Assembly: GCF_030908545.1 (NCBI RefSeq)
Contig: NZ_CP133083.1
Coordinates: 62,001 to 126,000, forward strand
Direction of reading: 5' to 3'
DNA length: 64,000 nucleotides
Source of the DNA: Nitrosomonas sp. sh817
GTDB taxonomy: Bacteria > Pseudomonadota > Gammaproteobacteria > Burkholderiales > Nitrosomonadaceae
Both the position numbers and the translations under genes were made by a program. Below are positions 40,775-52,591 of the stretch, piece by piece. The notes under the pieces are model-generated. The model did no database searches. It had not been told where the DNA came from and worked only from the letters and a program-made list of their open reading frames with translations. Position 1 is the stretch's first letter; each line of letters opens with the position of its first letter.

Positions 40775-42324
40775 GCGTAATGACGGCTAATCGAAACACA
40801 CCGAAAATGTTTGATCCCCGGCGGATCGATGAATTGGGGATCGTTATCAGGAACCTGGTCGCCGACAGCAGGCTGGTAAAACCGGGAGATACATTCCTGG
40901 CCTATGCGGGTGAAACGACCGACGGCCGCAAATTCATTCCGCAAGCGATTATGGCAGGTGCCAATGCCGTTCTTTGGGATCCGCAAAATTTTTCCTGGAA
41001 TCCCAATTGGCACATTCCATCGCTGGCGATCGAGGAATTAAAGACAAATGCCGGATTGATCGCCAGTCACGTGCATGGGTATCCGTCGGAAAAATTATGG
41101 ATAACCGGCATTACCGGAACGAACGGTAAAACCTCTTGCAGTCATTGGTACGCGCAAGCGATGTCAAGCTTGGGGAAAAAGACCGCCGTGCTTGGAACGC
41201 TGGGCAGCGGATTTTGCGGTAATCTGGATATGACGGAAAATACCACGCCTGATGCGACCGTATTGCAGCGCTCTTTGGCAAAATTTGTCGAGCAAGGGGC
41301 GCAAGCTGCGGTGATGGAAGTTTCTTCGCATGGTTTGGTGCAAGGACGAATCAATGGCACAGTCATATCCGTCGCGGTGCTGACCAATTTGTCGCGCGAT
41401 CATCTGGACTATCATCAGGATATGAATGCTTATGCCGCGGCCAAAGCGCGTTTGTTTTTCTGGCCGGGATTGAAATATGCGGTCATCAATATGGACGATG
41501 TGCTGGGTGTTGAGCTGTCGCGGCAGATTACCGGCAAATCCACAAAAATACTGGGTTACGGTTTTTATTACCCGGAAAAGCGCTATCCCGGTTCATTCAG
41601 CATGGTTTATGGTTCGAATCTAAAATTTGATATCGACGGTCTGGAGTTTGATATCGAATTTGAGGATAATCACGAACATTTAAAAGCCGGTTTGCTGGGT
41701 AAATTCAATGCATCCAACTTGCTCGCAGCCGCTGCTGCGCTGCTGGCAAGCGGAGTTCGATTGCCGGATGCGGTCCGGGCGCTTCAATCTGTGCAACCCA
41801 TACCAGGACGGATGGAGAAATACGGTGGGGTTGACCAGCCGATTGTCATCGTGGATTACGCGCATACCCCCGATGCACTGGAGAAAGTACTGTGCACCTT
41901 GCGGGAATTATTGCGGACAATGAACCAAACGAGCGATATGACAAAACCAGGAAGGTTGTTCAGCGTGGTCGGCTGCGGCGGCGACCGTGACCGGGGAAAA
42001 CGCGCGTTGATCGGAGACGTTGCAACCCGGCTGGCGGATGAGGTGATTTTTACCAGCGACAATCCGCGCTCGGAAGACCCGATAGAGATTATCAAGGATA
42101 TGGTTGCCGGCACCGCCAAAACGAATTACCAGATCGAGGTTGAGCGATCGCTGGCAATCTATCAAGCCATCGCTAATGCGCGCAAAGGCGACATCATCCT
42201 GATAGCGGGCAAAGGGCATGAAAAATTTCAGGAAATCAAAGGCAAGAAAATTCCATTTAGTGATGCGGATGTGGTGCAGCAAGTATTAAAAGATTTGGCC
42301 GAAAAGGCACGGGTGCAGCCATGA
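40771..42324 (+). CDS. murE: UDP-MurNAc-tripeptide synthetase MurE (meso-diaminopimelate adding)
   Basis: 517 residues. Adds meso-diaminopimelate to UDP-MurNAc-L-Ala-D-Glu. ATP loop GITGTNGKTSCSHW, the carbamylated-Lys region, and the amino-acid specificity motif DNPRSEDP, which indicates meso-diaminopimelate and not Lys. Start at 40771 overlaps the ftsI stop (ATGA). Slightly longer than E. coli MurE. Confidence 0.94.
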   Translation: MSVMTANRNTPKMFDPRRIDELGIVIRNLVADSRLVKPGDTFLAYAGETTDGRKFIPQAIMAGANAVLWDPQNFSWNPNWHIPSLAIEELKTNAGLIASHVHGYPSEKLWITGITGTNGKTSCSHWYAQAMSSLGKKTAVLGTLGSGFCGNLDMTENTTPDATVLQRSLAKFVEQGAQAAVMEVSSHGLVQGRINGTVISVAVLTNLSRDHLDYHQDMNAYAAAKARLFFWPGLKYAVINMDDVLGVELSRQITGKSTKILGYGFYYPEKRYPGSFSMVYGSNLKFDIDGLEFDIEFEDNHEHLKAGLLGKFNASNLLAAAAALLASGVRLPDAVRALQSVQPIPGRMEKYGGVDQPIVIVDYAHTPDALEKVLCTLRELLRTMNQTSDMTKPGRLFSVVGCGGDRDRGKRALIGDVATRLADEVIFTSDNPRSEDPIEIIKDMVAGTAKTNYQIEVERSLAIYQAIANARKGDIILIAGKGHEKFQEIKGKKIPFSDADVVQQVLKDLAEKARVQP

Positions 42325-43727
42325 TGACGGTCCAAGAAGCTGCGGCAATCTTGCAAGCCGGATGGAGCGGTCCGGATGTGCTATTCAGGGGTGTGAGTAC
42401 CGATAGCCGCACAGTTGCGGCAGGCGAGCTCTTCGTGGCATTAACCGGCGAAAAATTTGACGGCAGCCGCTTCGTGCAAAGCGCCAGACTAAAAGGCGCG
42501 ATTGCCGCGATGGTTCCGCTGGCAGCCGGGGATGATGCCGGTTTGCCGCAGGATTTTCCATTGATCCGCGTGGCGGATACGCGGCTGGGTTTAGGGCATT
42601 TGGCGGCGCAATGGCGGAGCCGTTTTGTGATGCCTGTGATCGGTGTTACCGGCAGTAATGGAAAAACCACCACCAAAGAAATGATCGCAGCCATATTACG
42701 CAAAGCGACGGCAGCGGAATCACCCTTGCTCGCCGGCCGGGATCAAGGCGTGCTGGCAACCGAGGGTAATCTGAATAACGATATCGGCGTGCCGCAAATG
42801 TTGTTGCGAATGCGGCATCACCACCGCTATGCGGTGATTGAAATGGGTATGAATCACGTTGGTGAAATTGCCTATCTGACGCAATTGGCCAAACCCGATC
42901 TCGCGGTGATTACCAATGCCGGGGCAGCGCATATCGAAGGTCTCGGCTCCATAGAGGCCGTTGCGCGCGCCAAGGGAGAAATTTTCAAGGGACTGGGCCC
43001 GCAAGGGATAGCAGTCATCAATGCCGATGATTCCTATGCAACGCTCTGGCGTGAGCTGGCCGGTGATCGTCAGGTCATCGGCTTTGGCTTGCAGGCGCAT
43101 GCGCAAGTGAGAACGCAGCTGCAAACCGGGCAGGAAGATCAGCAGATCCTATTTCAGTTACCCGCAGGGGCCGTCGGCATAAAACTTCACGCATTGGGAA
43201 AACACAATATCTACAATGCATTAGCAGCTGCCGCCGCAACTTATGCAATCGGCGTATCGAACGAAGCGATTGCCGCAGGACTGGAGTCGTTCCGAGGGGT
43301 TCAGGGGCGCTTGCAGAAAAAATGCGGTTTGCATCATGCGCTGCTGATTGATGATACCTATAACGCCAATCCGGATTCGGTGAGAGCGGCATTGGCGGTA
43401 TTGGCCGCCGCGAAAGGCAGGAAAATACTGGTGCTGGGCGATATGGGAGAACTCGGCCATTCGGCGATTGACTTGCACCGCACTATCGGCCGCGATGCGC
43501 GCAACGCCGGGCTGGATCAATTGCTGACTTTGGGCGAATTGAGCGCCTACGCCGCGGAAGAATTCGGTCAGGGCGCGCGGCATTTCGAGTCGGTCGACGA
43601 ATTGTTGGGCGTTACCGAGCATTTGCTGGCGGAGGATGTGACTTTGCTGGTGAAAGGTTCGCGTTTTATGCACATGGAACGGGTGGTTAAACAGCTGGAG
43701 CAACCCGAGGAGCTGCCATGCTGCTGA
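42321..43727 (+). CDS. murF: UDP-MurNAc-tripeptide D-alanyl-D-alanine ligase MurF
   Basis: 468 residues. Adds D-Ala-D-Ala to complete the UDP-MurNAc-pentapeptide. N-terminal domain [23 protein letters not shown] loop [25 protein letters not shown], and GVQGRLQKK and [10 protein letters not shown] in the C-terminal domain. Overlaps murE (ATGA) and mraY (10 bases). Confidence 0.94.
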   Translation: MMTVQEAAAILQAGWSGPDVLFRGVSTDSRTVAAGELFVALTGEKFDGSRFVQSARLKGAIAAMVPLAAGDDAGLPQDFPLIRVADTRLGLGHLAAQWRSRFVMPVIGVTGSNGKTTTKEMIAAILRKATAAESPLLAGRDQGVLATEGNLNNDIGVPQMLLRMRHHHRYAVIEMGMNHVGEIAYLTQLAKPDLAVITNAGAAHIEGLGSIEAVARAKGEIFKGLGPQGIAVINADDSYATLWRELAGDRQVIGFGLQAHAQVRTQLQTGQEDQQILFQLPAGAVGIKLHALGKHNIYNALAAAAATYAIGVSNEAIAAGLESFRGVQGRLQKKCGLHHALLIDDTYNANPDSVRAALAVLAAAKGRKILVLGDMGELGHSAIDLHRTIGRDARNAGLDQLLTLGELSAYAAEEFGQGARHFESVDELLGVTEHLLAEDVTLLVKGSRFMHMERVVKQLEQPEELPCC

Positions 43728-44803
43728 CGTTATCGCAATGGCTGGCGCAGGATATACGGGCATTCAATGTGTTTAGTTATATCACTTTGCGAACGGTTAT
43801 GGCGACTTTAACCGCGCTGGTGATTTCGTTCATTATCGGTCCGTATATGATACGTAAACTGACCGCCTACAAGATCGGACAATCCGTGCGCGACGACGGT
43901 CCGCAAACGCATTTGGTTAAAATGGGCACGCCGACCATGGGCGGCGCGTTGATCCTGATGTCGATCGTTATGACCACTTTGCTCTGGTCGGATTTGGGCA
44001 ATCGGTATATCTGGGTGGTGCTGTTAACCACCTTGGGTTTTGGCGTGATCGGCTGGATCGACGATTATCGCAAAGTGGTGCATCGCAATCCGAAAGGCCT
44101 CTCGGCCAAATCAAAATTCTTCTGGCAATCGGTGATTGCCGTTGCGGTGGCGAGTTATCTGGTTTCCACCGCCGAGTTACCGGAACAAACCGATATGATC
44201 GTGCCCTTTTTCAAGGAAGTGGCGATTTCACTGGGGACGATCGGGTTTGTCGTGTTGACTTATTTTGTCATTGTCGGCACCAGCAACGCCGTGAACCTGA
44301 CTGATGGCCTGGATGGCTTGGCGATCATGCCGACGGTCATGATCAGCAGCGCGCTGGCGGTTTTTGCCTATGTCACCGGTCACGTCGTTTTTGCCAAGTA
44401 TCTAGGGATTCCTTATATCCCGAACGCCGGGGAATTATCGGTATTTTGCGGCGCAATGGCTGGCGCAGGACTGGCATTCCTATGGTTCAACGCGTATCCC
44501 GCGGAAGTGTTCATGGGCGATGTCGGCGCGCTGGCGTTGGGCGCCGCATTGGGGGTGGTGACGGTCATTGTGCGCCAGGAAATCGTGCTGGTGATCATGG
44601 GCGGCGTATTTGTAGTGGAAGCGCTATCGGTGATGTTGCAGGTTGCATCATTCAAGTTGCTGGGACGGCGCATTTTCCGCATGGCGCCGCTGCATCATCA
44701 TTTTGAATTGAAAGGCTGGAAAGAGAATCAGGTGGTCGTGCGATTCTGGATTATTACCATTATTTTGGTATTGATAGGTCTATCGACGTTGAAATTAAGA
44801 TGA
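43718..44803 (+). CDS. mraY: Phospho-MurNAc-pentapeptide transferase MraY
   Basis: 361 residues, about ten membrane helices. Transfers phospho-MurNAc-pentapeptide to undecaprenyl phosphate to form lipid I. Active-site residues are visible in the cytoplasmic loops: GWIDDYRK (Asp pair), [16 protein letters not shown] (Asn and Asp), and the HHHFELKGW loop. Start overlaps the end of murF. Length standard. Confidence 0.95.
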   Translation: MLLTLSQWLAQDIRAFNVFSYITLRTVMATLTALVISFIIGPYMIRKLTAYKIGQSVRDDGPQTHLVKMGTPTMGGALILMSIVMTTLLWSDLGNRYIWVVLLTTLGFGVIGWIDDYRKVVHRNPKGLSAKSKFFWQSVIAVAVASYLVSTAELPEQTDMIVPFFKEVAISLGTIGFVVLTYFVIVGTSNAVNLTDGLDGLAIMPTVMISSALAVFAYVTGHVVFAKYLGIPYIPNAGELSVFCGAMAGAGLAFLWFNAYPAEVFMGDVGALALGAALGVVTVIVRQEIVLVIMGGVFVVEALSVMLQVASFKLLGRRIFRMAPLHHHFELKGWKENQVVVRFWIITIILVLIGLSTLKLR

Positions 44804-44807
44804 ACCG

Positions 44808-46223
44808 ATGAATGTAAGCGGTAAAAAAATCTTGGTGCTTGGAATGGGTGAAACGGGCTTATCCATGGTGAAATGGCTGATAAGGCAAGGCGCGGACGTG
44901 CGCGTTGCCGATAGCCGTCAGCAGCCCCCGGCATTGCGGGAGGTAAGGGAAAAGCACCCGGACGTGAGAGTCTTTACCGGTAAATTTGAGAGCGCTATGT
45001 TGGACGATATTGAAATGATCGCGATCAGTCCGGGTGTGTCGGTTGCGGATCCTTGCGTTCAGCAAGCGGTAAAACAGGGCATACCGGTGGTTGGCGATAT
45101 GGTGCTGTTCTCATGGGCGCTGGAACAATCGGGTTTACCGAAACCGAAAGTGCTGGCGATTACCGGATCAAACGGCAAAACCACGGTAACGTCGATGGTG
45201 GGCGCGATGTTGAGAAAATCGGGCTGGAATGTCGAAGTGGCCGGAAATATCGGCCCAGCCGTATTGGATGCGCTCATGAAACGGATCGACGCCGGTGATT
45301 GGCCGCAAGCTTGGGTGCTGGAAGTGTCCAGCTTCCAATTGGAAACCACGCATAATCTGAATGCTGACGTCGCTGCCGTGCTGAATTTGAGCGAAGATCA
45401 TCTGGATCGCTATGCCGCGATGCAAGATTACATCGCGGCCAAAGCAAGAATTTTTTTGCATGAACAAGAAGATGCTGGCATACAAATATTAAACCGTGAC
45501 GATCCGGTGGTTAAAGGCATGGCATTAGCACAGCGGAAGCACGTAACCTTCGGGGTGGATAGCGCGTCCGTGCAATCGGATTTCGGCATGCTGCACAACG
45601 GTGACGATTTATGGTTGATGGAGGGAGGCCGGCCATTGATGAAAACCAGCGAGCTCGTCGTCAATGGCTTGCATAATGCCGCCAACGCTTTGGCTGCGTT
45701 GGCGATCTGCCGCGCCTTGGCGCTTCCGATGGCGCCCTTGTTGGCGGCTTTGCGCGAATTTCGCGGCCTGCCGCACCGGATGGAAAAGGTTGCCGCGTTC
45801 AATGGCGTGACTTTCTTTGATGATTCCAAGAGCACTAACGTGGGTGCAACGATAGCAGCCCTGAATGGCATGAGAAAGAATGTCATTTTAATCGCCGGCG
45901 GAGATGGCAAGGGACAGGATTTCTCGTTGATGCGGGATGCCGTTGCCAATAACGCCAGAGCGGTCGTGCTGATAGGCCGTGATGCCGGAATTATCGCCAA
46001 TGAATTAAAAGATTGCGGAGTGCCGTTGCATTTCGCGGCTACGATGGAAGAGGCGATGCAAAAAAGCTTCTTGTTGGCGCAAGCGGGCGACGTGGTGCTG
46101 CTTTCGCCGGCATGCGCCAGTTTCGATATGTTCAGAAATTATATCCATCGCGCGGAAGTTTTCGTGGCGGCGGTCAAGGATATCGAGAACAAGTTTTTCA
46201 GTTTTGGACAGAAGAAGCACTAA
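44808..46223 (+). CDS. murD: UDP-MurNAc-L-alanine D-glutamate ligase MurD
   Basis: 471 residues. Adds D-Glu to UDP-MurNAc-L-Ala. N-terminal Rossmann fold KILVLGMGETGLSMVKWL, ATP loop [36 protein letters not shown], and the C-terminal FFDDSKSTNVGATIAAL with ILIAGGDGKGQDF. Four bases after mraY and three before ftsW. Confidence 0.94.
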   Translation: MNVSGKKILVLGMGETGLSMVKWLIRQGADVRVADSRQQPPALREVREKHPDVRVFTGKFESAMLDDIEMIAISPGVSVADPCVQQAVKQGIPVVGDMVLFSWALEQSGLPKPKVLAITGSNGKTTVTSMVGAMLRKSGWNVEVAGNIGPAVLDALMKRIDAGDWPQAWVLEVSSFQLETTHNLNADVAAVLNLSEDHLDRYAAMQDYIAAKARIFLHEQEDAGIQILNRDDPVVKGMALAQRKHVTFGVDSASVQSDFGMLHNGDDLWLMEGGRPLMKTSELVVNGLHNAANALAALAICRALALPMAPLLAALREFRGLPHRMEKVAAFNGVTFFDDSKSTNVGATIAALNGMRKNVILIAGGDGKGQDFSLMRDAVANNARAVVLIGRDAGIIANELKDCGVPLHFAATMEEAMQKSFLLAQAGDVVLLSPACASFDMFRNYIHRAEVFVAAVKDIENKFFSFGQKKH

Positions 46224-46226
46224 GCC

Positions 46227-47387
46227 ATGATATATCAAGCGAATAGCCAAAAACCGAGAGTCATGAGTGATTATGATCAGGCGCTGGTCTGGTCGGCATT
46301 GTTGCTGTTAAGTATCGGCTTGGTGATGATTTACTCTGCCTCGATCGCGATTGCCGAAGCGCAATTCGGCGCCGATCGCGCCGGTCATTACCTGTTGCGG
46401 CATAGCGCGTATCTCGGCGTCGGCTTGCTGCTGGGATTGATCGCTTTTCAGGTGCCCATGCAGGTATGGCAAAAATATGTGACTTATTTGCTGATGATCT
46501 GCTTGTTGATGCTGGTGCTGGTTCTCATTCCCGGGATCGGTCATGAAGTCAACGGCAGTCAGCGCTGGATTTCACTATACGTAGTCAATATCCAGCCATC
46601 CGAGTATATGAAATTCTGCATGGTGTTGTATGCGGCGGATTACGTGAACCGTAAGGTGGTCGATCTTAATTCATTCTTCAAGGGCTTCTTGCCAATTACC
46701 GTGGTGTTATCGGTCGTTGGCGCTTTATTGCTGCTGGAGCCGGATTTCGGCGCGTTCTTTGTGGTAACGGCGCTGGCGATGTCGATCCTGTTTCTCGGTG
46801 GTGTCAGTCTGAAAATCTTTATCGCGCTGATCAGTATATTGGCGATCGGTCTCTACGAGTTGATTTTGAGTTCGCCGTACCGGTTGAACCGGGTGATCGC
46901 ATTTATGGATCCGTGGGCGGATCCGTATGGTAAAGGCTATCAATTGAGTCATGCGCTGATCGCGTTTGGCCGCGGCGAATGGCTCGGCGTAGGCTTGGGC
47001 GGCAGTGTCGAGAAATTATTCTATTTGCCGGAGGCGCATACCGATTTCTTGCTTTCGGTGCTTGCCGAAGAGCTCGGTTTTGTGGGCGTAGCCACCGTGA
47101 TTGTGCTCTTTATTTGGCTCATAACCCGTGCCTTCGTCATCGGGCGTTTGGCGGCCAAGCTGGGGAATCCTTTTTCTGCGCTGGTGGCGCAAGGAATCGG
47201 TATCTGGATTGGCGTGCAGGCGCTGATCAATATGGGCGTTAATATGGGGGTTTTGCCGACCAAAGGACTGACATTACCGCTGCTGAGTTTTGGCGGCAGC
47301 AGCATTACCGCGATTTGTCTCGCACTGGCAGTGCTGTTGCGGATCGATTGGGAAAACCGGCAGCGCTTGCGGGGGCTGAACGTATGA
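46227..47387 (+). CDS. ftsW: Septal peptidoglycan glycosyltransferase FtsW (SEDS family)
   Basis: 386 residues, ten membrane helices. Polymerises lipid II at the septum with FtsI. SEDS motifs: [59 protein letters not shown] in pieces, [15 protein letters not shown] and [10 protein letters not shown]. The catalytic Asp lies in the large periplasmic loop after WADPYGKGY. Overlaps murG (ATGA). Confidence 0.94.
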   Translation: MIYQANSQKPRVMSDYDQALVWSALLLLSIGLVMIYSASIAIAEAQFGADRAGHYLLRHSAYLGVGLLLGLIAFQVPMQVWQKYVTYLLMICLLMLVLVLIPGIGHEVNGSQRWISLYVVNIQPSEYMKFCMVLYAADYVNRKVVDLNSFFKGFLPITVVLSVVGALLLLEPDFGAFFVVTALAMSILFLGGVSLKIFIALISILAIGLYELILSSPYRLNRVIAFMDPWADPYGKGYQLSHALIAFGRGEWLGVGLGGSVEKLFYLPEAHTDFLLSVLAEELGFVGVATVIVLFIWLITRAFVIGRLAAKLGNPFSALVAQGIGIWIGVQALINMGVNMGVLPTKGLTLPLLSFGGSSITAICLALAVLLRIDWENRQRLRGLNV

Positions 47388-48475
47388 ACACGCGTACCAT
47401 CCTGATCATGGCGGGCGGAACCGGCGGGCATGTGTTTCCGGGTTTGGCGGTAGCCGATTATCTGCGGCAAGCCGGCTGGCGTGTGGTGTGGCTGGGAACG
47501 GAGGCGGGCATGGAGCTGAGGCTGGTGCCGCAAAGAGGTTATCAGACGGAGGTGATCAGTTTCTCGGGATTGCGCGGCAAGCGGTTGCTGACATGGGCTT
47601 TATTGCCGTGGCGTTTGCTCAGGGCATTTTTGCAGAGTCTGCGCATCATCCAGCGGGTTAAACCCGATGTTGTGTTGGGAATGGGCGGTTATCCGGCGTT
47701 CCCGGGTGGCATGATGTCTTCGCTGCTGAATAAACCGCTGGTTATCCACGAGCAAAATTCGATCCCCGGGTTAACCAATAAAATTCTGGCGAAACTGGCG
47801 GAAAGAGTTTTTCTCGGATTCCCCGATGCTTTGCAGTCCGGAAAGGTCAGCGCCGTGTGGTCGGGAAATCCCGTGCGCGCCGAGATCGCGCAAATCGATG
47901 CGCCGGAACAGCGTTACCGGGAACGGCAAGGAAAACTTCACGTGCTGGTCGTGGGGGGCAGTCTGGGCGCGCAAATCCTGAATGACACAGTTCCGCAAGC
48001 ACTTAAGCTGATTCCAGAAAATTTGCGTCCTATCGTGGTGCACCAGACGGGCGCCGCTCATTGGGAAACGGTTAACAAGCGCTATGTCGATTTGCATCTG
48101 CAAGCGGAAGTCCTGGCGTTTATCGAAGATATGGCCAAATGCTATGCTGCATCGGATTTGGTGGTGTGCCGCGCCGGTGCGCTGACAGTTGCCGAACTAA
48201 GCGCAGCCGGTGCCGCCAGCATACTGATACCCTATCCGCATGCGGTGGACGATCATCAAACCGCGAATGCGCGGTTTCTTTCCAGCCGGGGAGCCGCGGT
48301 GCTTTTGCCGCAAGCGGAATTAAATGCGCAAAAGCTCGCGGATTTGTTGATGAATTTAACACGGGAAAAATTACTCGAGATGGCAAAGGCCGCGCGCAGT
48401 CTGGCAAAACCGGAGGCCACCCGGGTCGTCGCGCAAGCCTGTATCGAATTAAGTGGAGCGCTGCATGAAGCATAA
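47384..48475 (+). CDS. murG: UDP-GlcNAc:lipid I N-acetylglucosaminyltransferase MurG
   Basis: 363 residues from ATG 47384, which overlaps the ftsW stop; the longer frame from 47315 is ftsW in another reading. Forms lipid II from lipid I. GT-B motifs: [17 protein letters not shown] (first Gly loop), [32 protein letters not shown] (second Gly loop), [11 protein letters not shown] and [17 protein letters not shown] for UDP-GlcNAc. Overlaps murC by 11 bases. Confidence 0.94.
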   Translation: MNTRTILIMAGGTGGHVFPGLAVADYLRQAGWRVVWLGTEAGMELRLVPQRGYQTEVISFSGLRGKRLLTWALLPWRLLRAFLQSLRIIQRVKPDVVLGMGGYPAFPGGMMSSLLNKPLVIHEQNSIPGLTNKILAKLAERVFLGFPDALQSGKVSAVWSGNPVRAEIAQIDAPEQRYRERQGKLHVLVVGGSLGAQILNDTVPQALKLIPENLRPIVVHQTGAAHWETVNKRYVDLHLQAEVLAFIEDMAKCYAASDLVVCRAGALTVAELSAAGAASILIPYPHAVDDHQTANARFLSSRGAAVLLPQAELNAQKLADLLMNLTREKLLEMAKAARSLAKPEATRVVAQACIELSGALHEA

Positions 48476-49886
48476 AGTTAAACACATACATTTTGTAGGT
48501 ATTGGCGGCGCGGGCATGAGCGGGATTGCCGAGGTGTTTGTGAACCTGGGATTTCAAGTCAGCGGTTCGGATTTGATCAGCAACCAAGTTACGCAACGCT
48601 TATCAAAGCTCGGAATTCAAGTATATAGCGGTCATGCCAGCGGACAGATCGCCGGCGCCGACGTGGTGGTGACTTCCACAGCGGTCAAGCCGGACAATCC
48701 GGAAGTGATCGCGGCAAAAAACAAAAATATTCCGGTCGTGCCGCGTGCCATGATGCTGGCCGAGCTATTGCGGTTGCGCAGCGGTATCGCCGTTGCCGGA
48801 ACTCACGGCAAAACCACGACAACCAGCTTGATTGCCAGCATATTGGCGGAAGCCGGTATGGATCCGACGTTTGTCATCGGAGGAAAGCTGGAAGCCGCGG
48901 GATGTCACGCCCAGCTCGGCAGCGGCGAATTCATCGTGGTCGAGGCCGATGAATCCGACGCATCATTTTTGTATTTGCAGCCGGTTCTGGCGGTTGTGAC
49001 CAATATTGATGCGGATCATATGGAAACCTACGGACACGATTTCAACCGGCTCAAACAGACCTTTGTGGAATTCGTCCAGCATTTGCCTTTTTACGGAATG
49101 GCCGTGATTTGCGTGGACGACGCCAATGTTCGCGAAGTGATGCCGGCGATAACCAAACCGATTACAACCTATGGGCTATCGGAAACCGCACAGGTCCGCG
49201 CGATCAACATTACGCATAAGCATCATCAAATGAAATTTACCGCGGTGATCGGTGTTAACGGATCGGCCCGTTATTTGGATATCACGCTCAATTTACCCGG
49301 ACTTCACAACATTCAGAATGCATTGGCAGCCATCGCCGTTGCCAACGAAATCTGCGTGCCGGATGCTGCGATCGTCAAGGCACTGGCGGAATTCAAGGGA
49401 GTGGAGCGGCGATTCCAGCAATTTGGAAACATCCGCTTGTCCGCGCATAAAAGTTTTTCATTGATTGATGATTATGGTCATCACCCGGCAGAAATGGATG
49501 CGACCATTAAAGCGGCGCGCGGCGCATTTCCGGGCAGGCGGTTAGTGGTTGTTTTTCAGCCGCATCGTTACACGCGAACGCGCGATGTATTTGAGGATTT
49601 CACGCGGGTATTGTCGCAGGCCGATCTTTTGCTGCTTACCGAAGTGTATCCGGCGGGGGAAGAACCGATTGTCGCGGCGGATAGTAAATCACTGGCGCGG
49701 GCAATCCGGATACAGGGCAAGGTGGAGCCGATTTATATCGAAGAGGTCGATGATTTGGCGGATGCCGTTCTGGGTGTGGTTCAGGATGGCGATGTGGTAT
49801 TGGTGATGGGCGCCGGTTCGGTGGCGCGAGTGGCGCCGCAGATAGCGCAAACAGGTAGTAAGCTGACGGTTGTTAATGGGGATTAA
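48465..49886 (+). CDS. murC: UDP-N-acetylmuramate L-alanine ligase MurC
   Basis: 473 residues from ATG 48465 ([20 protein letters not shown]); the frame opens at 48453. Adds L-Ala to UDP-MurNAc. Rossmann motif [16 protein letters not shown] loop [26 protein letters not shown] and [18 protein letters not shown]. Overlaps murG; murB follows 18 bp later. Confidence 0.94.
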   Translation: MKHKVKHIHFVGIGGAGMSGIAEVFVNLGFQVSGSDLISNQVTQRLSKLGIQVYSGHASGQIAGADVVVTSTAVKPDNPEVIAAKNKNIPVVPRAMMLAELLRLRSGIAVAGTHGKTTTTSLIASILAEAGMDPTFVIGGKLEAAGCHAQLGSGEFIVVEADESDASFLYLQPVLAVVTNIDADHMETYGHDFNRLKQTFVEFVQHLPFYGMAVICVDDANVREVMPAITKPITTYGLSETAQVRAINITHKHHQMKFTAVIGVNGSARYLDITLNLPGLHNIQNALAAIAVANEICVPDAAIVKALAEFKGVERRFQQFGNIRLSAHKSFSLIDDYGHHPAEMDATIKAARGAFPGRRLVVVFQPHRYTRTRDVFEDFTRVLSQADLLLLTEVYPAGEEPIVAADSKSLARAIRIQGKVEPIYIEEVDDLADAVLGVVQDGDVVLVMGAGSVARVAPQIAQTGSKLTVVNGD

Positions 49887-49904
49887 AACGGGGCTTAATG
49901 AGAA

Positions 49905-50891
49905 ATGACTGCAATGTTGTCCGTTCCGAGACCGATCATGATGCCGATGGATCAAACAGCCGGTGAAGCTGGCGCAGTACCGCTGCGTGGCGAGATGCGC
50001 ATCAATGAGCCGATGCGAAGCCATGTCACCTGGCGCGCGGGGGGTATTGCGGATCGCTATTACATGCCGGCGGATCTGGACGATTTCGCCAATGTTCTCC
50101 GGGCATTCCCGCAACAAGCGGTATATGTTATCGGCTTGGGCAGCAATTTGCTGGTCAGGGATGGAGGGTTGCACGGCATCGTGATTGCTTTGCACGCGCG
50201 ATTGAACGATTTGCAGTTGATCGAAAAAAATGAATCCGGCGGATTGGTTTATGTGGGCGCCGGCGTGGCTTGCGCCAAGGTTGCGCGGTTTTCCGCTCAG
50301 CACGATTTGGCAGGCGCCGAATTTTTAGCCGGAATCCCGGGGACGATCGGCGGCGCCTTGGCGATGAACGCCGGGTGCTATGGGTCTGAAACCTGGCAAT
50401 TTGTAGAACGGGTGAAAGTCATCGATCGCAGCGGCCAAATTTTGGTCCGTCACGCGACGGATTACGAGACCGGTTATCGAAGCGTGAAACTGCAACACCA
50501 ATCGGCAACAGTCCCGGCAGAATGGTTTGCCGGCGGTTTTTTCAGGCTGTCATCGGGGAATCAGGCGGAATCCCGGCAGAAAATTAAGCAGCTGCTGTCG
50601 CAACGTGTGAGTAGTCAGCCATTGAATCGACCGAATGCCGGTTCGGTTTTTCGCAATCCGCCAGGGGATTTTGCTGCGCGGCTGATCGAAGCTTGCGGTT
50701 TAAAAGGGTGTCATTTGGGCGGCGCCATGGTATCGCCGAAGCATGCCAATTTTATTGTAAATACCGGTCATGCCACCGCAGCGGATATTGAGGCGCTGAT
50801 GATGATGGTGCAACGCAAGGTAAAGAAAGCGATGGCGGTCGACTTGATCCCGGAGGTCAGAATTATCGGTGAGCCGAGGAGGTTGGCATAG
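49905..50891 (+). CDS. murB: UDP-N-acetylenolpyruvoylglucosamine reductase MurB
   Basis: 328 residues, type II-like short FAD enzyme. It reduces enolpyruvyl-UDP-GlcNAc to UDP-MurNAc with NADPH. FAD motifs [14 protein letters not shown] and [21 protein letters not shown]; catalytic Ser in [11 protein letters not shown]; the late HANFIVN motif. About 20 residues longer at the N-terminus than usual, so the Met at 49914 or a later one ([10 protein letters not shown]) may be the real start. Next gene starts at its last base. Confidence 0.93.
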   Translation: MTAMLSVPRPIMMPMDQTAGEAGAVPLRGEMRINEPMRSHVTWRAGGIADRYYMPADLDDFANVLRAFPQQAVYVIGLGSNLLVRDGGLHGIVIALHARLNDLQLIEKNESGGLVYVGAGVACAKVARFSAQHDLAGAEFLAGIPGTIGGALAMNAGCYGSETWQFVERVKVIDRSGQILVRHATDYETGYRSVKLQHQSATVPAEWFAGGFFRLSSGNQAESRQKIKQLLSQRVSSQPLNRPNAGSVFRNPPGDFAARLIEACGLKGCHLGGAMVSPKHANFIVNTGHATAADIEALMMMVQRKVKKAMAVDLIPEVRIIGEPRRLA

Positions 50892-51808
50892 TGACAGCGC
50901 ATGATTTCGGCAAAGTTGCGGTGTTGTTAGGCGGACGATCCGCGGAACGGGAGATATCGTTGCAAAGCGGAGAGGCGGTGCTTGCTGCGTTGCGACGCAG
51001 CGGAGTGGATGCTTATCCGTTCGATCCAGCCAGTCAGGGATTGGAAATGTTGATGCAGCAAGGTTTTAAAAGGGCTTTCATTACGCTGCACGGACGTTTT
51101 GGCGAAGATGGAACGGTGCAGGGCGTGCTTGAATGGATCAGATTGCCGTATACCGGCAGCGGCGTGATGGCGAGTGCTTTGGCGATGGATAAATGGCGCA
51201 CTAAATTGATTTGGCAAGCCGCTGGGATTCTCTCCCCGCGATATGCCCTGCTGCAGGCCGATAGCGATTTTGCTGCGGTTGCAGAAGCACTGGGGCTACC
51301 GCTAATCGTCAAACCGGCACGTGAAGGATCCACGATAGGCTTGAGTAAAGTGTTCGACAGCAAGGATTTGGAAGCCGCCTATCATTTAGCGGCAGAACAC
51401 GATTCTCTGGTGCTGGCGGAAGAATTTATTGCCGGTCAGGAATTAACGGTGGCGGTGCTGGGGGATATGCCTTTGCCGCTGGTCAGAATCGAGATAGCCG
51501 GTGATCTTTATGACTATGAAGCGAAGTATTTCTCCAATGAAACCCGCTATTTTTGTCCCAGCGGATTGCCGGGTGACGTGGAGGAAGCCATTCAGAAGCA
51601 AGCGTTACAAGCTTATAGAGTCTTGGGTTGCCGGGGCTGGGGCAGGGTTGATTTGATTTTAACGCCGTCCGGTCAGTTCTACTTTCTCGAAGCCAATACT
51701 TCGCCGGGAATGACCGGCCATAGCTTGGTGCCGATGGCTGCAAAGGCTGCGGGAATTTCCTTTGAAGAATTGGTTGTGAAAATATTGGATCTTGCGCATG
51801 TGGAATAA
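50891..51808 (+). CDS. ddl: D-alanine--D-alanine ligase
   Basis: 305 residues, GTG start at 50891 overlapping the murB stop by one base (TAGTG). ATP-grasp ligase that makes D-Ala-D-Ala for Mur[57 protein letters not shown] and [22 protein letters not shown], with the usual Glu, Ser and Asn ligands. The short DdlB form typical of dcw clusters. Confidence 0.94.
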   Translation: MTAHDFGKVAVLLGGRSAEREISLQSGEAVLAALRRSGVDAYPFDPASQGLEMLMQQGFKRAFITLHGRFGEDGTVQGVLEWIRLPYTGSGVMASALAMDKWRTKLIWQAAGILSPRYALLQADSDFAAVAEALGLPLIVKPAREGSTIGLSKVFDSKDLEAAYHLAAEHDSLVLAEEFIAGQELTVAVLGDMPLPLVRIEIAGDLYDYEAKYFSNETRYFCPSGLPGDVEEAIQKQALQAYRVLGCRGWGRVDLILTPSGQFYFLEANTSPGMTGHSLVPMAAKAAGISFEELVVKILDLAHVE

Positions 51809-52571
51809 TCCTAATGCATTGAATTTTTTGTCTAAGATACTGTTCGGTATGGTTGCGATAGCCGTGTTGTATGCCATCGGCTTGCAGTTGATAAGGCCGC
51901 CTTTTTTTCCAATCAAGGAAATTAGCATCAATGTTGTTCGTGGTGAAACAAAAAACATGGTTTTACAGAATGTTACCAATGAACAAATTGAGCAGCTCGT
52001 GAAAACTGAGATTGACGGAAATTTTATTTCGGTAAATTTAACCGCAGTGCGCGAAGCTTTTGTAAAATTGCCGTGGGTGCGAGAGGCGAAAGTAAATAGG
52101 GAATGGCCCCATGGATTGAATGTGACGCTGGAAGAACATCGTGCGCTGGCTTATTGGGGAAGTCATGCTTTGGTCAACACTTATGGCGAGGTGTTCCGGG
52201 TTAGCGCTGAGATGGATTTGCCGGTTTTTACAGGACCCAATGAAGCGAGTGCGCACGAGGTAACGCGGCAATATCAGCGTTTCAACCAAATTCTAGCACC
52301 GCTGCAGCAAAAAATTGCCGAGCTGATCCTGACACCACGCTATGCCTGGCGTATTCAATTGGATACCGGAACAGTCCTGGAATTGGGGCGCGATGAAACG
52401 GAAGAACGATTGATCCGCTATGTTTCAATATTCAATCACAGTATTGCTTTGTTAAATCAGCAAGGGCCACTAGCATATGTCGATTTGCGTTATCCAAACG
52501 GTTTTGCGATTCGCACGCCGGATGCGGCGCCACACGTACCGCGTAAATCCGATGCCAGGAGAGAGACGTGA
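51798..52571 (+). CDS. ftsQ: Cell division protein FtsQ
   Basis: 257 residues from ATG 51798 (a TTG at 51792 is in frame). Membrane helix about 13-32, POTRA domain about 42-115 ([18 protein letters not shown]), and the beta domain with [31 protein letters not shown]. It bridges early and late divisome proteins with FtsL and FtsB. The start lies in the last codons of ddl. Confidence 0.92.
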   Translation: MWNNPNALNFLSKILFGMVAIAVLYAIGLQLIRPPFFPIKEISINVVRGETKNMVLQNVTNEQIEQLVKTEIDGNFISVNLTAVREAFVKLPWVREAKVNREWPHGLNVTLEEHRALAYWGSHALVNTYGEVFRVSAEMDLPVFTGPNEASAHEVTRQYQRFNQILAPLQQKIAELILTPRYAWRIQLDTGTVLELGRDETEERLIRYVSIFNHSIALLNQQGPLAYVDLRYPNGFAIRTPDAAPHVPRKSDARRET

Positions 52572-52591
52572 GACCAGGGAGATGGGACTAG